A stretch of 64,000 nucleotides of DNA from positions 2,103,839 to 2,167,838 of the forward strand of contig NZ_CP012020.1 in assembly GCF_001183865.1 (NCBI RefSeq), given 5' to 3'. Below are positions 37,972 to 46,607 of this stretch, one piece after another (positions within the stretch are counted from its first letter, which is position 1; every line of letters starts with the position of its first letter). The position numbers were made by a program, and so were the translations under genes. The notes under the pieces were generated by a model. That model worked only from the letters and a program-made list of their open reading frames with translations. It had not been told where the DNA came from and did not search any database. This DNA comes from Methylophilus sp. TWE2. GTDB lineage: Bacteria; Pseudomonadota; Gammaproteobacteria; Burkholderiales; Methylophilaceae.

Positions 37972-39228
37972 ATGGACATTCAAAATTATATGAAACAACT
38001 GGGCGAGCAGGCACGTGCCGCTTCCCGTTTGATGGCAAAAGCCGACACCAACACCAAGAACCAGGCCTTGCGCAATATTGCTGCCCTGATCCGCCAGCAT
38101 GAAAAAGCACTACTAGCGGCTAACCAGCAAGACATGGACGCCGCCAAAGCCAATGGCATGGAAGCTGCCATGCTGGACCGCCTGGCCTTGAGCGAAAAAT
38201 CCGTCGCCACCATGGCAGAAGGCCTGGAGCAAATTGCCAGCCTGCCAGACCCCATCGGCGAAATGAGCAACTTCAAATACCGCCCTTCCGGTATCCAGAT
38301 CGGCCAGATGCGCGTGCCACTGGGCGTGATCGGCATTATTTACGAAGCCCGCCCTAACGTGACCGTGGACGCCGCTGGCCTGTGCATCAAATCCGGCAAC
38401 GCCTGTATCCTGCGTGGTGGCTCCGAGGCCATCCACTGCAACCAGGCGCTGGCCAAACTCGTACATCAGGGTTTGCAACAAGCGGGCTTGCCACAAGCCG
38501 CCGTGCTCGTGGTGGAAACGACAGACCGCGCTGCCGTGGGTGAACTGATCACCATGAAGCAATACGTCGATGTGATCGTGCCACGCGGTGGCAAAGGCCT
38601 GATCGAGCGCATCAGCAACGACGCCCGTATTCCAGTCATCAAGCACCTGGACGGGAACTGCCATGTGTATGTGGATGACGAAGCCGACCTGGATAAAGCC
38701 GTGCGCATTCTTGAGAATGCCAAAACCCAGCGCCTGGGCACCTGCAACACGGCAGAATCCCTGCTGGTGGCCCGTAGCATTGCCAAAACCGCCCTGCCTA
38801 AACTGGCCGACATGCTACTCAGCAAAGGCGTGGAAATCCGCGGCTGTGACGAAACCCGCGCCATCGTGCCACAAGCCAAAGCGGCGACCGAGGAAGACTA
38901 TTACACCGAATACCTGGATTCGATTATCTCGTGCAAGGTGGTCAGTGGCCTGGATGAAGCGATTGAGCACATCAACAAGTATTCCAGCCAGCACACTGAA
39001 GCCATTGTGACTGAAAACTACACCAAGGCACGCCAGTTCCTGCGCGAAGTGGATTCCAGCAGCGTCATGGTCAACGCCTCTACCCGCTTTGCTGACGGCT
39101 TTGAATATGGCTTTGGTGCAGAAATCGGTATTTCTACTGACAAGTTGCATGCACGCGGTCCGGTAGGCCTGGAAGGACTGACGTCACTCAAATATGTCGT
39201 TCTAGGTGACGGCCACGTTCGAGCATAA
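37972..39228 (+). CDS. proA: Glutamate-5-semialdehyde dehydrogenase
   Basis: Gamma-glutamyl phosphate reductase, second enzyme of proline synthesis, 418 residues. The ALDH-type catalytic cysteine is C258 in [12 protein letters not shown]. Other signatures are [33 protein letters not shown] and [20 protein letters not shown] near the C-terminus. It starts 48 bp after holA. The stop codon TAA at 39226-39228 is itself the first three bases of palindromic element D. Confidence 0.97.
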   Translation: MDIQNYMKQLGEQARAASRLMAKADTNTKNQALRNIAALIRQHEKALLAANQQDMDAAKANGMEAAMLDRLALSEKSVATMAEGLEQIASLPDPIGEMSNFKYRPSGIQIGQMRVPLGVIGIIYEARPNVTVDAAGLCIKSGNACILRGGSEAIHCNQALAKLVHQGLQQAGLPQAAVLVVETTDRAAVGELITMKQYVDVIVPRGGKGLIERISNDARIPVIKHLDGNCHVYVDDEADLDKAVRILENAKTQRLGTCNTAESLLVARSIAKTALPKLADMLLSKGVEIRGCDETRAIVPQAKAATEEDYYTEYLDSIISCKVVSGLDEAIEHINKYSSQHTEAIVTENYTKARQFLREVDSSSVMVNASTRFADGFEYGFGAEIGISTDKLHARGPVGLEGLTSLKYVVLGDGHVRA

Positions 39229-39363
39229 ATTGCATGAATTGGGCACATCACGTGGTTTCGCGGTGCTCGAAATCCTCATGTACTACAATGTACACTGCGG
39301 TTCCTGCGCTCCGTGCGTGCCCGCTCTCAATACAAAGCACTGACACTCAATTGATGCAATTTA
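39226..39363 (+). repeat. Stop-codon-linked imperfect palindrome, copy D (proA-nadD gap)
   Basis: 138 bp with outer arms TAAATTGCAT (39226-39235) and ATGCAATTTA (39354-39363), the first of which begins with the proA stop codon. The next AATTG/CAATT also pairs. The apex is ATGTAC-N6-GTACA. In the proA direction it shares CGAAATCCTCATGTAC with copy C. Confidence 0.8.
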
Positions 39364-39399
39364 ATGATTGCCGCGATGCGCTCAAAGAATGACTGAAAT

Positions 39400-40044
39400 A
39401 TGGAAGTGATCGGGATTTTTGGCGGCACCTTCAACCCCATCCACAAAGGGCATTTGGTGCTGGCCGAGACGGTGCTCGATACCCTGCACTGCACGCAAAT
39501 CCGTGTGATTCCAGCCGCCGTGCCGCCACATAAAGAAACGCCTGCCGTCACCGCGCAACACCGGGCAGAAATGGTGAAGCTGGCGATACAAGACCAGCCA
39601 AAACTTGTGCTCGATACCTGCGAGCTGGACCGCCAGGGTCCTTCGTATACCATAGAAACCTTACACCTGTTGCGTACCCGTTTTCCTGACCAGGCCTTAT
39701 GCCTGATCATGGGCCAGGACAGTTACGCCAAACTACCCACCTGGCACCGCTGGCTGGAGTTACTGAACTACTGCCACCTGCTCGTTGTACACCGGGCCGA
39801 TAAGGAAAAAACCTTAACCTTGCATCCACAGCACGAAGGAAAACTGGTTGATATCGCCACAGCCCCACAAGCATTTGCTGCGCAAGCAAATGGGCTAATC
39901 AGCTTTTTAACCCAGGCACCGCCAGATATTTCCTCAACACGCATCCGCGAGCAACTGAGCCAAAACGGCGAAATGACGATCACGGACATCCCGCCACGGG
40001 TTTGGCAGTATATTAAAGAGAATCGGTTGTACCAAAAAACATAA
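39400..40044 (+). CDS. nadD: Nicotinate-nucleotide adenylyltransferase
   Basis: A 214-residue enzyme making NaAD from NaMN and ATP, for NAD synthesis. The nucleotidyltransferase motif GIFGGTFNPIHKGHLVLAE and the C-terminal SSTRIREQL (ISSTxIR) motif are intact; LIMGQDSYAKLPTWHRW is also typical. It starts 36 bp after element D. The usual downstream rsfS is absent; instead a terminator overlaps the stop codon. Confidence 0.95.
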   Translation: MEVIGIFGGTFNPIHKGHLVLAETVLDTLHCTQIRVIPAAVPPHKETPAVTAQHRAEMVKLAIQDQPKLVLDTCELDRQGPSYTIETLHLLRTRFPDQALCLIMGQDSYAKLPTWHRWLELLNYCHLLVVHRADKEKTLTLHPQHEGKLVDIATAPQAFAAQANGLISFLTQAPPDISSTRIREQLSQNGEMTITDIPPRVWQYIKENRLYQKT

Positions 40045-40072
40045 AGCCACAGCATTTATACACTGTGGCTTT
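40043..40072 (+). terminator. Terminator overlapping the nadD stop
   Basis: AAAGCCACAG, a 10-nt loop, CTGTGGCTTT. A 10-bp perfect stem whose left arm starts in the nadD stop codon. The T run is short. It can also act on the convergent YcaO transcript. Confidence 0.65.
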
Positions 40073-40120
40073 AAACTTGTCTGATGGATAACGAATTACT
40101 CGCTGTTTATCTCGCCAGGC

Positions 40121-42319
40121 CTATATTGCAGCCCATTTAGCCCTGGCCGTATGCAGCTTCCTGTAGCTGTCTATCAGGCGGTGATGCCTGTCCAGCCCTT
40201 CCAGCTTCATGCTGGTGGGCGTCAAACCATAGAAGCGTACACTGCCGTCCACTGCGCCTAACGCAGCGTCCATGCGCGCATCGCCAAACATTTTACGAAA
40301 GTTGGTTTCGTAATCCGCCATTTCCAGTTCATCATCCAGCGTGACTTCGAGCACCACATTCAACGCTTGGTAAAACAAACCGCGTTCCAGCGTGTTGTCG
40401 TTGTATTGCAAAAAGGCGCCCACCAGGTCATGCGCTTCTTCAAACTGCTGCAAGGCGAGATGAATCAGTAGTTTTAATTCCATCACCGTGAGCTGACCCC
40501 AATCGGTGTTTTCGTCAAACTCAATGCCAATCAGGGTGGCAATATCACCGTAATCATCGAGCTCGTTATTCTCCAACCGCTCCAGCAAGGCTTCCAGTCG
40601 ATCATCGTCCAGCGTATGCAGGTTTAAAATATCCTCGCGGAACAAGAGCGCTTTATTGGTGTTATCCCACACCAGGTCTTCGACCGGATACACTTCCGAA
40701 TACCCCGGCACCAGAATGCGGCAGGCCACTGCGCCTAGCTGATCATAGACGGCGACATAAGCTTCCTTGCCCATCTCAGCCAGCATGCCAAACATGGTCG
40801 CGGCTTCTTCAGCATTTGCATGCTCGCCCTCACCCGAAAAATCCCATTCCACAAACTCGTAATCGGATTTGGCGCTGAAAAAACGCCACGACACAATGCC
40901 GCTGGAATCAATAAAATGCTCAACAAAGTTATTCGGCTCGGTCACCGCTTCGCTGGCAAAAGTTGGTTGCGGCAAATCATTCAAGCCTTCAAAGCTGCGG
41001 CCTTGCAGCAATTCGGTCAGGCTGCGTTCCAGCGCGACTTCCATGGTCGGGTGCGCGCCAAACGAAGCGAATACACCGCCGGTGCGCGGGTTCATCAGGG
41101 TCACACACATGACCGGGAATTGCCCGCCCAGTGAAGCATCCTTGACTAATACCGGGAAACCCTGCTCTTCCAGGCCCTTAATTCCGGCCACCACGCCAGG
41201 GTATTTCGCCAGCACTGCCTGTGGCACATCAGGCAAGGCGATTTCGCCTTCAATGATTTCGCGCTTCACTGCACGTTCAAAGATTTCTGACAAGCACTGC
41301 ACCTGTGCTTCCACCAGCGTATTGCCAGCGCTCATACCATTGCTCACAAACAGGTTTTCCACCAGGTTGGTCGGGAAGTAAACAGTTTCACCATCACTCT
41401 GACGCACAAACGGCAGCGAACAGATCCCGCGTTGAACATTGCCCGAGTTAGTGTCTATCAGGTGTGAACCACGCAGCTCGCCATCGGGGTTATAAATCGC
41501 CAGCGTGTATTCATCGAGTATTTCTTTCGGCAACGCATCCTTGCGGCCAGGCTTGAACCAGCGCTCGTTCGGGTAATGCACAAATTCGGCATTGGCAATC
41601 TCTTCGCCCCAGTATGATCCGGCATAAAAATGGTTGTTACTCAGCCGCTCGATATACTCGCCCAAGGCTGACGCCAGCGCGCTTTCCTTGGTTGATCCTT
41701 TGCCGTTGGTGAAGCACATTGGCGAATGCGCATCGCGGATATGCAGCGACCACACGTTAGGCACGATATTGCGCCACGAAGCGATCTCGATCTTGATGCC
41801 AAGCTCAGCCAATACGCGGGTCATATTGGCGATGGTTTGTTCTAAAGGTAAGTCTTTACCGGTGATATACGTTTGTGAGTCAGCCGAAGTATCTACAGTC
41901 AACAAGGCTTGCGCATCGGCATCCAGGTTAGCCACTTCTTCAATGACAAAGTCCGGTCCTTCTTGCACCACTTTTTTCACGGTACAGCGGTCAATCGAAC
42001 GCAAAATGCCAATGCGGTCTTTCTCAGAAATATCGCTTGGCAACTCGATCTGTATCTTGAAAATCTGCTTGTAACGGTTTTCCGGGTTGACAATATTGTT
42101 GTGCGACAGGCGGATATTCTCGGTCGGGATATTGCGCGTGCTGCAATAGAGCTTCACAAAATACGCCGCGCACAAAGCCGATGAAGCCAGAAAATAATCA
42201 AACGGCCCCGGTGCAGAGCCATCGCCCTTATAGCGAATAGGCTGGTCAGCAATCACCGTAAAGTCATCAAACTTGGCTTCAAGGCGCAGCTTATCGAGAA
42301 AATTGACTTTGACTTCCAT
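40121..42319 (-). CDS. OsmC-YcaO fusion protein
   Basis: A 732-residue protein from ATG 42319 (MEVKVNFL). Residues 1 to about 140 are an OsmC-like domain (FDYFLASSALCAAYFVKLYC contains the usual C-terminal cysteine helix). Residues about 170-560 are a YcaO domain, with the ATP-binding helix GKGSTKESALASALGEYIERLSNN visible in two parts (GKGSTKESALASA, GEYIERLSNN). A helical C-terminal region follows. YcaO enzymes activate peptide amide oxygens with ATP to make azolines, thioamides or amidines; the OsmC-fused form is widespread but of unknown substrate, and E. coli YcaO has been linked to RimO-dependent S12 methylthiolation. No precursor peptide or RimO gene is nearby. Confidence 0.88.
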   Translation of the reverse strand: MEVKVNFLDKLRLEAKFDDFTVIADQPIRYKGDGSAPGPFDYFLASSALCAAYFVKLYCSTRNIPTENIRLSHNNIVNPENRYKQIFKIQIELPSDISEKDRIGILRSIDRCTVKKVVQEGPDFVIEEVANLDADAQALLTVDTSADSQTYITGKDLPLEQTIANMTRVLAELGIKIEIASWRNIVPNVWSLHIRDAHSPMCFTNGKGSTKESALASALGEYIERLSNNHFYAGSYWGEEIANAEFVHYPNERWFKPGRKDALPKEILDEYTLAIYNPDGELRGSHLIDTNSGNVQRGICSLPFVRQSDGETVYFPTNLVENLFVSNGMSAGNTLVEAQVQCLSEIFERAVKREIIEGEIALPDVPQAVLAKYPGVVAGIKGLEEQGFPVLVKDASLGGQFPVMCVTLMNPRTGGVFASFGAHPTMEVALERSLTELLQGRSFEGLNDLPQPTFASEAVTEPNNFVEHFIDSSGIVSWRFFSAKSDYEFVEWDFSGEGEHANAEEAATMFGMLAEMGKEAYVAVYDQLGAVACRILVPGYSEVYPVEDLVWDNTNKALLFREDILNLHTLDDDRLEALLERLENNELDDYGDIATLIGIEFDENTDWGQLTVMELKLLIHLALQQFEEAHDLVGAFLQYNDNTLERGLFYQALNVVLEVTLDDELEMADYETNFRKMFGDARMDAALGAVDGSVRFYGLTPTSMKLEGLDRHHRLIDSYRKLHTARAKWAAI

Positions 42320-42604
42320 GGGGAGAATTCCAGAATAACGTTTAAAACAAAGACCGCCATTATCGCCCACAAACCACACGCCACCTAATAGCGCAGCAGC
42401 GTTGACTGCCTCACTTGCTGAAAATGGGCCAAATTAAGACTTTTAGCATTGCAAATGAACGATTTTCTTAAACCTCGTCTCGATGATCAAAGCGAGTGCG
42501 CAAACTCAAAAATGATTGGCAGCGCCCCTAAATAACCAGTGAAGGCAACAAAGTTTGTGTGATATTCTTTAACGAATAAAACTATATTCCTCGGGGTTAC
42601 CACC

Positions 42605-45226
42605 ATGGCTGCTGATGACAGAAAATTCATCACGCTGACTGATTATCTGCATGAGCCTGTCATCCATTATGATAGGGATTGCAAGCGCACTTATCTCAAT
42701 CCAGCCGCCATCAGCCTGATTGGTGAACCTGCTAAAGACCTGCAGGGCAAAACACCAAGCTCGCTCAGACCGAGTTCGGTCGCTTTACAACACTACCAGG
42801 AAAAAATTCTCGGCGTCATAGAAACTGGCACGGATACCGAGTTTGATTTTTTTCTCGACCGTCTCCCTGATGGTCCGAATGTTCACACCAAGGTCCTCAG
42901 GATTCGTGCCGTCCCTGAGCTGGATAGTGAGGGCAACGTGATCGGCGTCCTGGCGATTGCCCATGACATCACCGCACTCAAATTAAGTGAAAAGCGTTTA
43001 CGCGCGCTCATCGAAAACCATCCTGACCACATTACCCGCTTTGACCAGCATGCCAGGTACAGCTACGTCAGCTCCTCTTTCACAGCGTTATTTGGCATAG
43101 AAGAATCCGCACTGCTGGGTAAGACCCTGCTGGAATGTGATCAAATTGCCACGGCAGCAGAACGTGAAAAAATTCACCATGCGATTTTGCAAACCTTAGC
43201 GCAGGAGACATCTTGTACTCTTGAGAGCCACTGGCCGGATGACCGCATTATAGAGCTCCGCCTGGTTCAGGAAAAAGATGCCATCGGCGAGGTCTCTGGT
43301 GTGCTCTGTATCTTGCGTGATATCACCCAGCAAAAGCATTCCGAAAAAGCGTTGCTGACACTCAATCGTTCACTGCGTTTGCTGAGTAGCGCTAATCAGA
43401 CGCTCATTCATGCAGAAAACGAACAACAACTCCTTAATGACATTTGCCAGCTGGTGATTGAGTATGGTGGCTATGCACTTTCATGGGTGGGTTATCCTGA
43501 GCATGGCACTTATCAACCATTGCGCATTGCTGCCATCGCCGGTAAACCGCAGACGCATAAAAAAACGATAGCGCTTGAGCAGCAAACGCCGGAAATTAGC
43601 CTGGCCGTGAAAGCCTTTCAAACCGGTCGTGTAGAAATTATTCAGGACTACCCCAGTGCAGCCCGATTGAGCAGCCTCGGCGAGATGGCCAGCCAAGAAG
43701 GCCTGCTCTCGTGCATCGCCTTGCCACTCCTAATCACAAAACAAAAGGTAGCAAAACAAAAAGTGGCAAAACAAGCCATAGGTGTCCTCACCATTTACGC
43801 CTCCCACACCCACGCGTTTTCGGATGAAGAAGTCACCCTGCTACAAGAACTTGCCAATGATTTAGCTTTTGGTATTCAGTCGCTGCGCATCAAGGCTGAG
43901 CACCGGGAGGCAGAAAAAAAACTGGAATATCTGGCGCACCATGACCCGCTCACCGGCCTGCCTAACCGCCTGCTACTGCGCAAACGCTTTGAACAGTTCA
44001 TACAACAGTCAAACAAGCGCGATCACGGCATCGCCATGTTGTTTCTTGATATGGACAACTTCAAAGAGATTAATGACAGCTTTGGTCATGCCACCGGCGA
44101 TGCGCTGCTGATCGCAGTTGTCTGGCGGCTGGAACGATTGCTGACTGAGGCGTGCATCTTCAGCCGCGAAGGCGGTGACGAATTTGTGCTGCTCATTAAC
44201 AACACACAAGTCGCAGAGACCGTCGCGCGCACTGCCCAACAGATTCTCACCGCCATGCAAGAGCCATTTGAGGTGAGCGGTAACACACTGCATGCCTCTT
44301 TCAGTATCGGCATCAGCCTCTATCCAACCGATGGCAAGGACTTTGAAACCCTGCGCAAAAACGCAGATGCAGCGTTATACCTGGCAAAAGATTGTGGCCG
44401 CAACACCTACCGCTTTTTTGTGACGCAGATGAATGCCGACGCCCAGAAACGTATGCGCATTCAAACCGACCTGCACACCGCACTTAAAAACAATGAGTTT
44501 TTGCTGCACTACCAACCACAAATACGCCTATGCGATGGCCGCATAAGTGGCATTGAAGCCTTGATCCGCTGGCAAAATGCCGATGGGCAAATGCTCCCCC
44601 CATGTGAATTTATTCCCATTGCTGAACAAAGCGGGCTGATTATCCAAATGGGTGAGTGGGTACTGCGGGAAGCGTGTCGGCAACTGGCCGCATGGCACCA
44701 GCAAGGGCAAACCCGGCTAGTGGTTGCAGTCAATTTATCCTCCCACCAGTTCCGGCATGGCAACATTGTAGAAACCATCAGTGCAGCCCTGCATGACTTC
44801 GGGCTGCCGCCAGAATGCCTTGAACTCGAGCTGACAGAGTCCATTTTGATTCAGGACACAGAATCGGTGATCAACACCCTGCACACGCTCAAACACATCG
44901 GCGTCAAGCTCGCCATTGATGATTTTGGCACTGGCTATTCCAGCCTCTCATACCTCAAACAGCTATCAGTAGACAAACTCAAGATTGATAAATCCTTCAT
45001 CCGCGACCTTCATCAAGACAAGGACAGTGCAGAGATCGTCAGGGCCATCATCCAGCTTGGACACATCCTGCAACTCACAGTGGTGGCCGAAGGGGTAGAG
45101 ACCCAGGAGCAACTGGCTTTTCTCACCCACTGCCAATGTGACCAGATACAGGGCTATCTGTTTAGCCGCCCGGTGGCCGCAGAACACATACCGGAGATAC
45201 TTGCACGAGTAGGCATGAGGGTCTGA
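42605..45226 (+). CDS. PAS-PAS-GAF-GGDEF-EAL cyclic-di-GMP protein
   Basis: An 873-residue soluble signalling protein. Two PAS domains (about 10-125 and 135-245) and a GAF domain (about 260-430) precede GGDEF (about 445-600) and EAL (about 625-865). The cyclase signature is GGDEF at 523-527 with DPLTGLPNRLLL before it. The phosphodiesterase part has EAL at 651-653, NLSSHQF, ELELTES, IDDFGTGYSSLSYLKQL and EGVET, all apparently intact. It could make or degrade cyclic di-GMP. There is no membrane segment. Inside the GAF domain a 15-bp imperfect tandem repeat encodes KQKVA twice (about 43738-43776). Confidence 0.93.
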   Translation: MAADDRKFITLTDYLHEPVIHYDRDCKRTYLNPAAISLIGEPAKDLQGKTPSSLRPSSVALQHYQEKILGVIETGTDTEFDFFLDRLPDGPNVHTKVLRIRAVPELDSEGNVIGVLAIAHDITALKLSEKRLRALIENHPDHITRFDQHARYSYVSSSFTALFGIEESALLGKTLLECDQIATAAEREKIHHAILQTLAQETSCTLESHWPDDRIIELRLVQEKDAIGEVSGVLCILRDITQQKHSEKALLTLNRSLRLLSSANQTLIHAENEQQLLNDICQLVIEYGGYALSWVGYPEHGTYQPLRIAAIAGKPQTHKKTIALEQQTPEISLAVKAFQTGRVEIIQDYPSAARLSSLGEMASQEGLLSCIALPLLITKQKVAKQKVAKQAIGVLTIYASHTHAFSDEEVTLLQELANDLAFGIQSLRIKAEHREAEKKLEYLAHHDPLTGLPNRLLLRKRFEQFIQQSNKRDHGIAMLFLDMDNFKEINDSFGHATGDALLIAVVWRLERLLTEACIFSREGGDEFVLLINNTQVAETVARTAQQILTAMQEPFEVSGNTLHASFSIGISLYPTDGKDFETLRKNADAALYLAKDCGRNTYRFFVTQMNADAQKRMRIQTDLHTALKNNEFLLHYQPQIRLCDGRISGIEALIRWQNADGQMLPPCEFIPIAEQSGLIIQMGEWVLREACRQLAAWHQQGQTRLVVAVNLSSHQFRHGNIVETISAALHDFGLPPECLELELTESILIQDTESVINTLHTLKHIGVKLAIDDFGTGYSSLSYLKQLSVDKLKIDKSFIRDLHQDKDSAEIVRAIIQLGHILQLTVVAEGVETQEQLAFLTHCQCDQIQGYLFSRPVAAEHIPEILARVGMRV

Positions 45227-45237
45227 TCCCAAATCTT

Positions 45238-45384
45238 TTGACAAAGCCAGTTAAAGAGGCAATTGAACCCGCCAAGTTTTTTAGCGTGCGGCAACAACTG
45301 GCAGACTATGAAAAGTTTGATGCCATTATGAATAGATCAGGTGGTCAAGCGCCGATTAAAGGCGATGTGATAGATGAAGAATAG
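45238..45384 (+). pseudogene. Short coding-like remnant, unrecognised
   Basis: From TTG 45238 a 48-codon frame runs to TAG 45384, encoding a peptide ending in RQQLADYEKFDAIMNRSGGQ and then APIKGDVIDEE. The composition is protein-like (amphipathic, charged), but there is no Shine-Dalgarno, and it begins 11 bp after the EAL gene stop. It looks like the C-terminal piece of a lost small gene, perhaps an antitoxin-type protein, though I do not recognise it. A hairpin (45380-45401) overlaps its stop codon. Confidence 0.35.
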
Positions 45385-45401
45385 GCTTGATTGAGCCTAT
45401 T
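45380..45401. terminator. Hairpin between the EAL gene and rlmF
   Basis: AATAGGCT, a 6-nt loop and AGCCTATT form an 8-bp perfect stem between two convergent genes. No strong T-tract, so terminator function is likely but partial. Confidence 0.5.
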
Positions 45402-45417
45402 GAAATTAAGCCGTTGA

Positions 45418-46326
45418 TTACACGCGCGTTTTAGCAGCCACAGCTTGAAAACTCCACGCCACAAACCGGCTTTGCTTTTGGCCTTGCGCCATCTCCACCG
45501 TTTTCACCGTCACCGCCTGCACTTTCTTTAACTCGCGATACACCAGCGGCAGATTAGTCGCTTTAGAAACCAGCGTGGTAAACCACACACACTGCTTGGC
45601 AAACAGCTTGCTCTCACGGATCATGATGGTTAAAAACGCCGCCTCGCCACCCTCACAGAATAATTCATTAGATTGCCCGCCAAAATTCAATGCCTGCGGT
45701 GGCTTTTTACCCAATCCGCGCCATTTGCGCTGCGTACCCGCCAACGCTTCTTCAGCGGATGCATGAAAAGGTGGGTTACATAAGGTGACGGTGAATTGCT
45801 CGCCCGGCAACATCACGCCTTTAAAAATCGAGCTGGGGTTAGGCTGCTGGCGCACACCAATCTGCTGCTGCAACCCATTCGCCTCAATAATCTGCTGCGC
45901 ATTACGCAAAGCTTTTGCATCAATATCCACGCCCACACATTGCCAGCCATAAGTATGCGAGGCAATCAGCGGATATACCAAGTTCGCACCCGTACCAATA
46001 TCCAGCAAGCGCACTGGTTGAGTAATACTGCTCTCAGCCAATAAATCCGCCAGGTAATGCACATAATCCGCCCGCCCAGGGATAGGCGGACATAAGTAAT
46101 TCTTTGGAATATCCCACACCACCACGCCGTAATAGTGCTTGAGCAAGGCTTGGTTTAAAGCTTTCACGGCTTGCGGGTTGGCAAAGTCTATTGAATCATC
46201 GCCATAGGCGTTAGGTCGGACATAACAAGAAAGTGCCGGATGTGTTTGCACCAGCACAGAAAAATCATAGCCAGTGCAATGAAGATTATGTGGGTGCAGG
46301 ATTGAAGAGGTAGAGTCAGGCTTCAT
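45418..46326 (-). CDS. rlmF: 23S rRNA (adenine1618-N6)-methyltransferase
   Basis: A 302-residue SAM-dependent methyltransferase. LLDIGTGANLVYPLI is motif I and LCNPPFHAS is the NPPF catalytic motif of N6-adenine methyltransferases. The N-terminal HPHNLHCTGYDFSVL stretch is characteristic of RlmF. It modifies A1618 of 23S rRNA during ribosome assembly. It is single-gene and convergent with the EAL gene; the AT-rich accessory stretch starts just beyond its 5' end. Confidence 0.93.
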   Translation of the reverse strand: MKPDSTSSILHPHNLHCTGYDFSVLVQTHPALSCYVRPNAYGDDSIDFANPQAVKALNQALLKHYYGVVVWDIPKNYLCPPIPGRADYVHYLADLLAESSITQPVRLLDIGTGANLVYPLIASHTYGWQCVGVDIDAKALRNAQQIIEANGLQQQIGVRQQPNPSSIFKGVMLPGEQFTVTLCNPPFHASAEEALAGTQRKWRGLGKKPPQALNFGGQSNELFCEGGEAAFLTIMIRESKLFAKQCVWFTTLVSKATNLPLVYRELKKVQAVTVKTVEMAQGQKQSRFVAWSFQAVAAKTRV

Positions 46327-46607
46327 AACAGATTAATACAACTGCAAGAAGTTGAATTCTACAGATTATTAATCAAATTAAGAGTTTCTAGTTTTCGCTC
46401 CTACGTTTAGCTACGTTGCCTTATGCGACCACGTTTAAAAATACTCAATTGACCTTTAATAGGTCAGCCCACTCACCTGTGTAATTAAGGCTTTTAAAGC
46501 TGCGCTGCATTTGCCATGGTTTTATCTCACCCTCAGCAGCAGTTTTGATATTTACGCTATAGAATGGATCTAAATAAACCTCTTAGAATAAAAAGTGAGT
46601 TCTTAAA
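46327..46607. other. Left edge of the AT-rich accessory stretch
   Basis: A 281-bp gap between rlmF and the nuclease-like gene, turning AT-rich at about 46370. It must hold promoters for both flanking genes; no convincing promoter, direct repeat, tRNA fragment or other gene is visible. Confidence 0.5.

Noticed and set aside
38113..38664. 183-codon frame antisense to proA
   Set aside because: A shadow of the GC-rich codon pattern of proA, with no ribosome site or known motif.
39226..39363. Palindromic element D as an ordinary intrinsic terminator of proA
   Set aside because: Its arms are too long and interrupted, there is no T-tract, and its core recurs at three other loci, so it is treated as a repeat element.
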